From the NCBI GenBank assembly GCA_027338645.1, contig DAHWSH010000057.1, positions 1-64,000 on the forward strand: a DNA stretch of 64,000 nt, given 5' to 3'. Position 1 is the stretch's first letter. Every line of letters begins with the position of its first letter. Position numbers and translations under genes: made by a program. Positions 17,440-25,446 of the stretch are shown piece after piece. This stretch comes from JAJZIH01 sp021785265. Its GTDB lineage: Bacteria > Pseudomonadota > Gammaproteobacteria > JAKAQQ01. The notes under the pieces were generated by a model. It was not told the origin of the DNA. It made no database searches and was given only the letters and a program-made list of their open reading frames with translations.

Positions 17440-18266
17440 GGAAGATCCCGGAGGATCATATTGATCCCTACCTTGTTCCGGGTTTCCGTGTCGACCCGTT
17501 TGACAATGACGGCACACTGAAGTGCAACCGAATCCTGGCTGCCGGGCAGATAAACACCCGGTACAACAACTGCCTCCTCAGGGACAGATCCGTAGAAAAC
17601 CTGACGAGTCTCCCGGTCGACGATCCGTGTACTGGAACTGAGAAACACGCCCATGGCAAGCACACACCCCCGACCGAGATGAACCCCTTCTGCCACTTCG
17701 CAGCGGGCTCCGACAAAGCAGTCATCCTCGATGATGACCGGACGGGACTGGACCGGCTCCAGGACGCCACCGATCCCGGCACCTCCCGAAATGTGCACTC
17801 GATCTCCGATTTGGGCACCGGAGCCGATGGTGGCCCAGGTATCGATCAGGCAAGCTTCTCCAATATACGCCCCGATGTTGACGTAACAGGGCATGAGAAC
17901 GCTATGGGCCCCGATGTGGGCGCCTGCGCGGATAGTGGCGGGCGGAACCACCCGACAGGAACGCTGTTCCCAATATTCGGGCGACTCACTGGATTGAAGC
18001 GGGATTTTATCGTGCCAGTACTGTTCGTGTCCGCCCAAGGGTCGGGAATTCCGTGTCTTGAAGTAAAGCAGGATCCCTTGCTGAACCCAACCGGCCGTGA
18101 TCCATTGTCCTTTGACCCGTGAGGCGACCCGGATTGTCCCCTGTTCCAACGCCGTGATCAGCCATTCCAGGGCTTCGATCAGTGGAGGAGGCGAATTGCC
18201 TGGGCCCAGTTCCAACCGGTGGGGCCACGCAGTTTCAATGCTAACCCGAGCTTGACGAACATCCAT
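17436..18266 (-). CDS. dapD: Tetrahydrodipicolinate N-succinyltransferase
   Basis: Transfers succinyl from succinyl-CoA to tetrahydrodipicolinate. The 276-residue protein has an N-terminal helical domain and, from about 100 on, a left-handed beta-helix of hexapeptide repeats (SVLMPCYVNIGAYIG, DTWATIGSGAQIG, VHISGGAGIGGVLEP). The DTWATIG and GGVLEP segments are characteristic of DapD and separate it from other hexapeptide transferases. Its ATG shares one base with the dapC stop (TGATG) and its stop overlaps dapE, so the three genes are tightly coupled. Confidence 0.95.
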   Translation of the reverse strand: MDVRQARVSIETAWPHRLELGPGNSPPPLIEALEWLITALEQGTIRVASRVKGQWITAGWVQQGILLYFKTRNSRPLGGHEQYWHDKIPLQSSESPEYWEQRSCRVVPPATIRAGAHIGAHSVLMPCYVNIGAYIGEACLIDTWATIGSGAQIGDRVHISGGAGIGGVLEPVQSRPVIIEDDCFVGARCEVAEGVHLGRGCVLAMGVFLSSSTRIVDRETRQVFYGSVPEEAVVVPGVYLPGSQDSVALQCAVIVKRVDTETRNKVGINMILRDLP

Positions 18267-19465
18267 CAGGACGGGGCTGCCAGGAATTCACCGATTCTGG
18301 ACAACGCTTCCCGGGTCGTATCGAGATCCGGAACCAGCGAGATTCGAACATACCCCTGGCCTGGGTCGCCCTGGGGTGTCGGACGAGAGAGGTAGGAACC
18401 GGGTAACACCATTACTCCTTGCTCCGCGTATAAGCTCTGGGCAAAGGCTTCATCATTCCCGGTAACGCGGCTCCAAAGGTAGAAGCCGCCATCTGGAGGG
18501 GCATAAGGAAGGTCTGGGCCCAGAATCCGAGCTGCCGCTTCAAATTTTTTCCTGTAAAGAATGCGATTTTCGTGCACATGACGCTCATCCTGCCAAGCCC
18601 ATGTACTAGCTTTTTGCACAGGGATCGGCAGGGCACATCCGTGGTAAGTCCGGTATCGGTAAAAACTTTCCATGAGCTGGGCATCACCTGCTGCAAATCC
18701 GGAGCGCAGTCCCGGTACACTCGACCGTTTCGAGAGACTATGAAAAACTACGAGACGTTCGAAGGAATTTCGGCCAAGACGCTGCGCGGCTTCCAGTGCA
18801 CCCAGAGGGGGTTTATCCTCATCGTTGTACAGTTCGCTATAACATTCATCCGATGCAATGACGAATCCGTAGTAATCTGACAAGGCGAAGATGTGGCGAT
18901 AAAAATCTAAGTTGAGCGTCATGCCAGTTGGATTGCCTGGCGAGCAGAGGTAGACGAGCCGGCACCGCTGCCAAATAGTTTCCGGGACCTGACTGAGATC
19001 AGGAATAAAATCTCGTGATGCATCAGTATCCAGAAAGAAGGGTTCAGCACCGGCAAGCAGAGCAGCACCCTCATAAATTTGGTAGAACGGGTTAGGCATG
19101 GCCACGATGGCGTGCGACCCTGCTTCCACAACTGTCTGGGCAATGGCGAAAAGGCCTTCACGGGTCCCTGACAACGGCAACACTTGATGGTCGGGATCTA
19201 CGGAGTCACGATTCAGGGAAAAACGGCGGATCAACCACAAAGTAATGGCTTCACGAAGCTCAGGCTCTCCTCGAGCGGTTGGGTAGCTGCCGAGATCCTT
19301 GGAGGCGGATTGCAGTCGGTGGACCAGTTCCTGGGGTGCTGGATGCCGAGGTTCACCGATGGACATCCGGATTACGGCCCGGCTCTTGGGAGGTTCGATG
19401 CCGGCGAGAAGTTGGGAAAGCCGTTCGAATGGATAGGGCTGGAGGCGGTTCAGTTGGGAGTTCAA
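18266..19465 (-). CDS. dapC: Succinyldiaminopimelate aminotransferase DapC
   Basis: PLP enzyme that aminates N-succinyl-2-amino-6-oxopimelate with glutamate. The 399-residue protein is a class I/II aminotransferase with SIGEPRHPAP near the N-terminus, the CSPGNPTGM cofactor segment, SDECYSELY with the aspartate that pairs with the pyridine nitrogen, and the Schiff-base lysine in FHSLSKRSSVPG; the conserved arginine for the substrate carboxylate lies near the end (YVRISLV). Family fold alone allows other substrates, but the operon with dapD and dapE makes DapC clear. Confidence 0.92.
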   Translation of the reverse strand: MNSQLNRLQPYPFERLSQLLAGIEPPKSRAVIRMSIGEPRHPAPQELVHRLQSASKDLGSYPTARGEPELREAITLWLIRRFSLNRDSVDPDHQVLPLSGTREGLFAIAQTVVEAGSHAIVAMPNPFYQIYEGAALLAGAEPFFLDTDASRDFIPDLSQVPETIWQRCRLVYLCSPGNPTGMTLNLDFYRHIFALSDYYGFVIASDECYSELYNDEDKPPLGALEAAQRLGRNSFERLVVFHSLSKRSSVPGLRSGFAAGDAQLMESFYRYRTYHGCALPIPVQKASTWAWQDERHVHENRILYRKKFEAAARILGPDLPYAPPDGGFYLWSRVTGNDEAFAQSLYAEQGVMVLPGSYLSRPTPQGDPGQGYVRISLVPDLDTTREALSRIGEFLAAPS

Positions 19466-19519
19466 ATCAGGCTCCGAAATAGATAATCGGTGGTTCCCGG
19501 TGCGGTGCCGTGAAGGAGG

Positions 19520-20359
19520 TCACCCATTTGCCGGGTAACCATCTAGCCCCTGCAGAAATTGGAGGGCCCTCTCTCTGCATGAGGGACGACCGAGCAGGTG
19601 TTCTTCCTGGTCTGACCAGGTGAGGATATCGTGACCCTCTTCAGTCACGAGAACGGTATGTTCCCACTGGGCCGAAAGAGAGTGATCCCGGGTGACGACG
19701 GTCCAGCCATCCGGTAGTGTTCTGACAAATCGTTTCCCCGCGTTGAGCATCGGTTCGATGGTGAAAGTCATGCCGGGGCGCAGCTCGACGCCCGTCCCGG
19801 GACTTCCGTAATGCAGGACCTGGGGTTCCTCATGGAACTGGCGACCAATCCCGTGCCCACAGTACTCGCGGACCACGGAAAAGCCCATTTCATGCGCGTA
19901 CCTCTGGATGACGAATCCGATGTCACCCAGGTGGCGACCGGGAGCTACGGTTTCAATCCCGAGGAACAGGGCCAGACGGGTGCCTTCAATCAGCCGTGCG
20001 GCCTGGACCGACGGGCGGCTGACCGCGTACATCCGGCTGGCATCGCCGTGCCATCCCTCCAAAATGACTGTCACATCAATATTGATGATGTCGCCCGACT
20101 TGAGCCTTTTGTTGCCTGGAATGCCATGACAGACTACATGGTTTACCGATGTACAGATCGACTTTGGAAATCCCCGGTAGTGAAGCGGTGCGGGGACTGC
20201 CCCGTGCGAGGTGATGAATTCATGGCAGAAGTCATTGAGCGCTTCGGTGGTCACCCCGGGTTGAACCAACGGAGTCACCTGGTCCAGGGTTGCTGCCGCC
20301 AATGCGCCGGCACGCCGCATGGCTTGCTGTTCCTCATGGGTTTTAACTGGGGCAGGCAT
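19520..20359 (-). CDS. map: Methionine aminopeptidase, type I
   Basis: Removes the initiator methionine from nascent proteins. The 279-residue protein carries all five metal ligands of the pita-bread fold: Asp in INIDVTV and GDASRMY, His in YCGHGIGR, Glu in FTIEPML and Glu in QWEHTVLV, plus the substrate His in the PLHYRGFPKS region. ATG at 20359 is chosen because GGAG lies seven bases upstream; a second in-frame ATG six codons earlier lacks this. It is divergent from rpsB, the usual gammaproteobacterial arrangement. The C-terminal tail after LVTEEG is about 30 residues longer than the minimal enzyme. Confidence 0.95.
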   Translation of the reverse strand: MPAPVKTHEEQQAMRRAGALAAATLDQVTPLVQPGVTTEALNDFCHEFITSHGAVPAPLHYRGFPKSICTSVNHVVCHGIPGNKRLKSGDIINIDVTVILEGWHGDASRMYAVSRPSVQAARLIEGTRLALFLGIETVAPGRHLGDIGFVIQRYAHEMGFSVVREYCGHGIGRQFHEEPQVLHYGSPGTGVELRPGMTFTIEPMLNAGKRFVRTLPDGWTVVTRDHSLSAQWEHTVLVTEEGHDILTWSDQEEHLLGRPSCRERALQFLQGLDGYPANG

Positions 20360-20414
20360 GAGGTCTCCACTTGGCATTGATTTGAGGATGGGTGGATAGA
20401 ATAACCCGGCACAT

Positions 20415-20444
20415 TTGATCGTGAGCCACGCTCTGTGCTAAATT
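20415..20444 (+). promoter_or_regulatory. Promoter of the rpsB-tsf operon
   Basis: TTGATC (20415-20420), 18 bases, then TAAATT (20439-20444) preceded directly by TGC, an extended -10. It gives a start about 200 bases before rpsB, leaving a long leader. The -35 matches four of six. Confidence 0.55.
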
Positions 20445-20451
20445 GTCCTTA

Positions 20452-20648
20452 TTGTTTCAGGTCCTTTGACCGACTTCAACTAACGTGACCCGCCGTTTCC
20501 TGAGAGCCGTTTCCCATCACTAGAAGAGGGGGGGCTATCAGAGACCCGGTTCCGTACCACATACCACACATGAACCAAAAACCGTACCGCCGGGTGCCCT
20601 TGAGGGTCGCGGAGCGGGGTTCATGGAGGACTAACCCGGAGTTGAAAG
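20452..20648 (+). promoter_or_regulatory. Long rpsB leader, candidate S2 autoregulatory RNA
   Basis: About 200 untranslated bases precede rpsB. They contain a CCGTACC motif twice (20552-20558 and 20582-20588), and an eight-pair stem CATGAACC (20569-20576) with GGTTCATG (20618-20625), which ends 16 bases before the GGAG ribosome site. A smaller CCCT-TG-AGGG hairpin lies within. In gammaproteobacteria ribosomal protein S2 represses its own operon through a structured leader; this one is in the right place, but I have not matched it to the known consensus. Confidence 0.45.
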
Positions 20649-21656
20649 ATGACTGATGTAACGATGCGTTCCATGCTTGAGGCGGGTGTTCATTTCGGGC
20701 ACCAAACCCGGTTCCGAAATCCGAAAATGGCGCCCTATATTTTTGGCGAACGGAACCGGATCCACATTATCAATCTGGAAAAAACCCTCCCCCTATTTCG
20801 CCAAGCCATGGATTATCTGCGAAAACTAGCCAGCGATGGCGGGATCGTGGTCTTTGTGGGAACAAAAAGGGCGGCACGTGATCCGGTCGCACAGGCTGCA
20901 CTCCGTTGTGGTATGCCCTATGTCAACCAACGCTGGCTGGGGGGTACGCTGACCAACTTCAGAACCTTGCGACAGTCGGTCAAACGATTATCCGATCTTA
21001 AGGCAATGGGGGAAGATGGGCGACTTGAGAAACTATCCAAGCGGGAAGCCTCGCAACTCCGCCGTGAGATGGATAAACTGGGAAAAGCCCTGGGAGGACT
21101 CCAGAAAATGGAAAACTTGCCGGATGCCCTGCTGGTAATCGACGTCGGCAAAGAAAATATCGCGGTTCGAGAGGCCAACCGCCTGAATATTCCAGTCGTT
21201 GCAGTGGTGGATACCAACTATAGTCCGGAGCAGGTCGATTATCCGTTTCCCGGCAATGACGACGCAATCAGTGCGATTGAGTTGTACGTCAACGCCATGG
21301 CCGATGCGATCTTGGAAGGACGCGCCCAGGCTCCGGCTTCGGTCGTAAATGCTGAGGAATTCGTTGAGCTGGACGAAACCGGTAAACCCGTATCGACACT
21401 GGAAGTTGTCCAACGCAAGGCTTCTTCCCGTGGGGGTCGGCAGGCGAAAAAACAGCGGACCCCGGTCGTTCAGGCGGAAATTGCTCCGGATGAGGTCGTG
21501 GCAACAGCGTTAGGGGAATCCGATGTCTCAGAAGGGATACTGCCGGAGAAGTCTTCTGGCGAAATTCGAAACAACCCCTCGGGTACCGGAAAACGGCGTC
21601 GCGTATCCCAGACCGTTCCCAATGACAGGCCTGGTGAGGAAGATGGGCATGACTGA
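20649..21656 (+). CDS. rpsB: Small ribosomal subunit protein uS2, with C-terminal extension
   Basis: Protein of the 30S head-body junction. The first 230 or so residues are normal uS2: MLEAGVHFGHQTRFRNPKM, YIFGERNRIHIINLEKT, NQRWLGGTLTNF, and VVAVVDTNYSPEQVDYPFPGNDD. The protein is 335 residues, about 90 longer than the E. coli protein of 241; the extra tail after LEVVQRK is rich in Arg, Lys, Ser, Glu and Gly with no fold I recognise and is probably disordered. ATG at 20649 follows GGAG by seven bases. The tail reads into tsf: its last codons overlap the tsf start by eight bases. Confidence 0.95.
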   Translation: MTDVTMRSMLEAGVHFGHQTRFRNPKMAPYIFGERNRIHIINLEKTLPLFRQAMDYLRKLASDGGIVVFVGTKRAARDPVAQAALRCGMPYVNQRWLGGTLTNFRTLRQSVKRLSDLKAMGEDGRLEKLSKREASQLRREMDKLGKALGGLQKMENLPDALLVIDVGKENIAVREANRLNIPVVAVVDTNYSPEQVDYPFPGNDDAISAIELYVNAMADAILEGRAQAPASVVNAEEFVELDETGKPVSTLEVVQRKASSRGGRQAKKQRTPVVQAEIAPDEVVATALGESDVSEGILPEKSSGEIRNNPSGTGKRRRVSQTVPNDRPGEEDGHD

Positions 21657-22533
21657 AATACCCGCCCAGTTGGTCCGGGAGCTTCGTGAAAAAACCGGAG
21701 CCGGTTTCATGGAGTGCAAGAAAGCGCTTCTTGAAACGAAGGGTGAACTGGCCGAAGCGGTGATGTATATCCGGAAAGCAGGTCTGGCAAAAGCGGATCG
21801 GAAAGCCGTACGGGTCGCAGCCGAAGGTCGAGTGGAAGTTGTCTTGGCTCCTTCGGGCACCGAAGCCGCCATTGTCGAAGTGAACGCGGAAACCGACTTT
21901 GTGGCATCCAGTGAGGATTTCAGAAAATTTACCCGCCAAGTCGCCGATGCGATTTTGAAACTTCGCAAGTCAGACTCCGAAGCACTCCACCAGTTCATGC
22001 TGCCGGGTGGGCAGACCATTGAAACGGAGAGAACGCAGTTGATGTTGCGATTGGGAGAAAACCTGGTCATCCGGCGTTTCCACTACGTGACCGGCCGTGA
22101 ATCCCTGTCCAGTTATGTGCATCAGGGAGGGAAAATTGGTGTGGTGGTCGACCTTGAAGGAGGCCAGGGTGATGTGGGACGTAACTTGGCGATGCATATC
22201 GCATCGGCTGCCCCCCTGTGGCTGGATCCGGACCAGGCAGACCCTATTTGGCTGAACGAACAACGGGCCATTGTGGAGCATCAGTCGCGGCAAAGCGGTA
22301 AACCAGAGGCAATCGTTCAGAAGATGATTGAGGGCCGTCTCCGTAAGTTAATGGAAGAGTTTTCTTTGACACACCAGCCCTATGTCCGGGATCCGACCCT
22401 CTCGGTCTCGGACTATCTAAAAAAGCACGCTGCGCGGGTTCATACCTTTATCCGGTATCGGGTGGGTGAAGGAGTTGAGAAAAGCCAGAAGGATTTTGCC
22501 CAGGAAGTCATGGCCGAAGTGAATCGACGCTGA
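21649..22533 (+). CDS. tsf: Elongation factor Ts
   Basis: Guanine-nucleotide exchange factor for EF-Tu. The 294-residue protein begins with the UBA-like domain containing LREKTGAGFMECKKAL, followed by the core motif AIVEVNAETDFVA and N- and C-terminal exchange subdomains ending with FIRYRVGEG. ATG at 21649 overlaps the rpsB stop (ATGACTGA); GAGGAAG lies upstream. In most bacteria rpsB and tsf are separated by a gap of 100 bases or more, so the overlap here is unusual and comes from the lengthened rpsB tail. Confidence 0.95.
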   Translation: MTEIPAQLVRELREKTGAGFMECKKALLETKGELAEAVMYIRKAGLAKADRKAVRVAAEGRVEVVLAPSGTEAAIVEVNAETDFVASSEDFRKFTRQVADAILKLRKSDSEALHQFMLPGGQTIETERTQLMLRLGENLVIRRFHYVTGRESLSSYVHQGGKIGVVVDLEGGQGDVGRNLAMHIASAAPLWLDPDQADPIWLNEQRAIVEHQSRQSGKPEAIVQKMIEGRLRKLMEEFSLTHQPYVRDPTLSVSDYLKKHAARVHTFIRYRVGEGVEKSQKDFAQEVMAEVNRR

Positions 22534-22549
22534 CCTTTCGGGGACCACG

Positions 22550-23287
22550 GTGAGCTTAAAGTACCGCAGGATCCTCCTAAAACTCAGTGGTGAAGCCCTG
22601 ATGGGGGGCAGTGTCTTTGGCATTGATCCCCAAGTACTTGAGTTTTGGGCGCAGGAAATCGAAGCGGCGCTGGTTTCGGGCCTGGAGCTCGGGATTGTGG
22701 TGGGGGGGGGGAATTTTTTCCGCGGGGCCGGTCTGGCTGCGAAAGGGATGGATCGGGTGACCGCTGATCAGATGGGCATGCTGGCAACCGTTATGAACGG
22801 ACTAGCCTTGCAAGATGCGCTCGAACGTGCAGGTCACCGGGTTCGTGTCATGTCGGCCGTTCGAGTCAACCAGATCTGTGAAGACTATATCCGGCGGAGG
22901 GCCATTCGCCATCTCGAAAAAGGTCGCGTTCTGGTATTTGTGGCAGGCACGGGAAACCCCTTTTTTACAACCGATACTGCGGCAACCCTGCGGGCAATTG
23001 AAATTGGTGCACAACTGCTCCTCAAAGCAACCCAGGTGGATGGCGTTTACTCAGGTGATCCGGAACGTGATGCGAATGCAACCCGCTATACCCATTTGAC
23101 TTTTGATGAAATGCTGCAGCGAAACTTGGGTGTGATGGATGATACGGCTGCGGTCATGTGCCGCGATCACGGCATGCCGGTTCGGGTTTTTGAGACCAGC
23201 CATCGTGGTGCCTTGACGGCGATAGCGTCCGGTTGTGATGATATTGGAACTTTAGTTGACAATGAGGGATCTCGGCATGTTGGATGA
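22550..23287 (+). CDS. pyrH: Uridylate kinase
   Basis: Hexameric UMP kinase, ATP + UMP to ADP + UDP, of the amino-acid kinase fold. The 245-residue protein has RILLKLSGEAL, VVGGGNFFRG, the DRVTADQMGMLAT segment and FFTTDTAATLRA, all standard PyrH blocks. It starts with GTG at 22550 after CGGGGACCACG and lies 16 bases after tsf. Its GGG-rich glycine codons make a 10-G run at 22702-22711. It overlaps frr by 11 bases. Confidence 0.95.
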   Translation: MSLKYRRILLKLSGEALMGGSVFGIDPQVLEFWAQEIEAALVSGLELGIVVGGGNFFRGAGLAAKGMDRVTADQMGMLATVMNGLALQDALERAGHRVRVMSAVRVNQICEDYIRRRAIRHLEKGRVLVFVAGTGNPFFTTDTAATLRAIEIGAQLLLKATQVDGVYSGDPERDANATRYTHLTFDEMLQRNLGVMDDTAAVMCRDHGMPVRVFETSHRGALTAIASGCDDIGTLVDNEGSRHVG

Positions 23288-23834
23288 TCTGCAGAAAGAT
23301 GGCCAGGAACGAATGAAGAAATGTGTGCTGGCACTCCGTGAGGAGTTCAGCAAGGTTCGTACAGGACGAGCCCAACCGGGTCTCGTTGAAAACCTGATGG
23401 TGGATTCTTACGATCAGAAAATGCCTTTAAGGCAGCTCGCGACAATTGTCGTTTCCGATGCCCGGACTCTGCTGATCACTCCGTGGGATAAAAACCTGGT
23501 TCAACCCATTGACAAAGCCCTGCGTGCGTCGGATCTGGGGCTTAATCCTGTTTTGAGCGGTCAAGTCATCCGGATCCCCCTGCCGCCCCTCAATGAGGAG
23601 CGTCGAAAAGAGCTGGTTCGAGTGGTTCGCCACGAGGCAGAGCAGGCCCGCATCTCGATTCGAAATGTCCGTCGGGATGTTTTGTCCAAAGCGAAGCAAC
23701 TGCACAAGGAGAAAGCCTTGACGGAAGACGAGATGCGCAAGGCAGAAGATCTACTCCAGAAGTTGACGGATTCCAACACTCATGAGATTGACCATGAATT
23801 GAGCCGGAAAGAAGCAGAACTGTTGGAGGTTTGA
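23277..23834 (+). CDS. frr: Ribosome recycling factor
   Basis: Splits post-termination ribosomes with EF-G. The 185-residue protein, exactly the usual length, has VRTGRAQPGLVENLMVDSY, the ITPWDKNLVQPIDKAL loop, GQVIRIPLPPLNEERRKEL and the long coiled-coil segment ARISIRNVRRD. ATG at 23277 with GAGGG upstream is favoured over in-frame starts seven codons earlier because it gives the standard N-terminus (MLDDLQKDGQERM). It overlaps the end of pyrH. Confidence 0.95.
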   Translation: MLDDLQKDGQERMKKCVLALREEFSKVRTGRAQPGLVENLMVDSYDQKMPLRQLATIVVSDARTLLITPWDKNLVQPIDKALRASDLGLNPVLSGQVIRIPLPPLNEERRKELVRVVRHEAEQARISIRNVRRDVLSKAKQLHKEKALTEDEMRKAEDLLQKLTDSNTHEIDHELSRKEAELLEV

Positions 23835-23840
23835 AAGACT

Positions 23841-24584
23841 GTGCCACCTTCCTCCCCGGAACTGCGGCACGTCGCCATCATTATGGATGGCAATGGGCGT
23901 TGGGCCCAGCAACAGGGGTTGCCACGCTCGGCCGGGCACCGGGCCGGTCTGGATGCGGCCAGGAACGTGATTCGTGAAGCGCCCAAATGTGGCATTGGAA
24001 TTTTATCCCTTTTTGCTTTTTCCAGTGAGAATTGGTTGCGTCCCCGTTCGGAAGTCAAGGCACTCCTCAGTTTGTTTTCAGAGGCCTTGGAACGTGAAAT
24101 CAATACACTGATTAAAAACGAGATCCGCATCACTTTCATTGGTAATCGTTCTTCCTTCCCCCGCAACCTACAGAACCTGATGTCAGAGGCAGAACGTCAG
24201 TCTGCATCCGGGCAACAACTGGTTTTGTTGGTGGTGGTTGGCTACGGAGGCCGATGGGATATCTGCCAGGCTTGCCGCACACTGGCCAAAAAAGCCCAGG
24301 CTGGACTGGTCGCTCCTGAAGAAATTGACGAAAAAAACTTTGAGGCCTGTCTGACCACCGCGGGGTTCGGGGCTCCGGATCTCCTGATCCGGACAGGTGG
24401 GGAGCGGCGCTTGAGCAACTTTCTTCTATGGGATCTGGCCTACAGTGAGCTCTATTTTTCCGATACTTTGTGGCCTGATTTTACTGCGACCCATTTGCAG
24501 GAGGCGCTAGAGGATTACCGGGGCCGGCAACGCCGTTTTGGCCGGACGCCCCATCAGATCGAATACCGGCAGGGTGGAGAGTGA
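23841..24584 (+). CDS. uppS: Undecaprenyl diphosphate synthase
   Basis: Cis-prenyltransferase that extends farnesyl diphosphate to C55, the lipid carrier for peptidoglycan and LPS. The 247-residue protein has HVAIIMDGNGRWA with the catalytic Asp, GHRAGLDAAR, FAFSSENWLRP, and the C-terminal IRTGGERRLSNFLLWDLAYSELYF motif. It starts with GTG at 23841, six bases after frr, and is followed four bases later by cdsA. Confidence 0.95.
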   Translation: MPPSSPELRHVAIIMDGNGRWAQQQGLPRSAGHRAGLDAARNVIREAPKCGIGILSLFAFSSENWLRPRSEVKALLSLFSEALEREINTLIKNEIRITFIGNRSSFPRNLQNLMSEAERQSASGQQLVLLVVVGYGGRWDICQACRTLAKKAQAGLVAPEEIDEKNFEACLTTAGFGAPDLLIRTGGERRLSNFLLWDLAYSELYFSDTLWPDFTATHLQEALEDYRGRQRRFGRTPHQIEYRQGGE

Positions 24585-24587
24585 CGG

Positions 24588-25382
24588 ATGACTGAATCGC
24601 CCCGGTTCCTGAGTGCACTGGTTCTATCACTTTTTGCACTCTTTGTCATCATCTGGGTGAACTCCCTTGGCGTAGAACTAGTGTATGGTTTGGTCATCGG
24701 TCTTGCTGCGTACGAATGGTCGCAACTGGTACCCTTGGGAAGAACCCAAGGGTATGGATTCGTTCTGCTCACGATTGCCGGACTGTTGGTGGTGGTGCTC
24801 ATTCCTCCCATCGGACGGTTTTTGATCATTCCCCTGGTGACTCTGTTCTGGCTGCTGTCACCGCTCCTGATTTTTGGCCGGGAGAGAAATCGCCCCGGCC
24901 CCCTGTGGACTGTTCTGGTGGGTTGGTTGGTTCTCGTGGGGGCATGGTACGCATTAGTCGCACTGAGCTGGAAGCAAGGACCGCCACATTGGCTCTTATT
25001 GTCGTTTTTGTTGCTGGTTTGGGGCGCTGATTCCGGTGCTTATGTTGCTGGACGGTGCTGGGGACGTCATGGTCTGGCGCTAGCCGTGAGTCCCAACAAG
25101 ACTTGGGAAGGGGTGTGGGGTGCGGGAGTTGCCATCGGTTTGGTACTGATTTTTATGCATTTCCTCATGAAAGTCTCCCTGTTCACCCTGTTGCCTCTGG
25201 GCTTTCTGGTTTGGTATTTCTCTATTCTTGGCGATTTGTTTGAGAGCCGCCTCAAGCGGTGGCAGGGGGTCAAAGACAGTGGCCGGATCATCCCGGGTCA
25301 CGGTGGAGTGCTGGATCGAATCGACAGCTGGACGGCGGCGGCTCCAGTCTTTCTTCTCTTCTGGAACTGGTTTGTCCGATAA
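24588..25382 (+). CDS. cdsA: Phosphatidate cytidylyltransferase
   Basis: Makes CDP-diacylglycerol, the precursor of all phospholipids, in the inner membrane. The 264-residue protein has about seven to eight membrane helices and the CdsA signature: SPNKTWEGVWGAG and, near the end, GDLFESRLKRWQGVKDSG...GHGGVLDRIDSW. Only about 60 bases separate it from rseP; dxr, which normally lies between them in proteobacteria, is not there. Confidence 0.94.
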   Translation: MTESPRFLSALVLSLFALFVIIWVNSLGVELVYGLVIGLAAYEWSQLVPLGRTQGYGFVLLTIAGLLVVVLIPPIGRFLIIPLVTLFWLLSPLLIFGRERNRPGPLWTVLVGWLVLVGAWYALVALSWKQGPPHWLLLSFLLLVWGADSGAYVAGRCWGRHGLALAVSPNKTWEGVWGAGVAIGLVLIFMHFLMKVSLFTLLPLGFLVWYFSILGDLFESRLKRWQGVKDSGRIIPGHGGVLDRIDSWTAAAPVFLLFWNWFVR

Positions 25383-25446
25383 TAGGAGGAGAGGTGCGGA
25401 AATCACATTTTTGTGACCGGCCGCGAGTCGGGGGAGTACGCCATTG

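Noticed and set aside
22702..22711. 10-G run in pyrH as a phase-variation switch
   Set aside because: pyrH is essential and the run encodes the conserved Gly-Gly-Gly of the active site; it reflects codon use.
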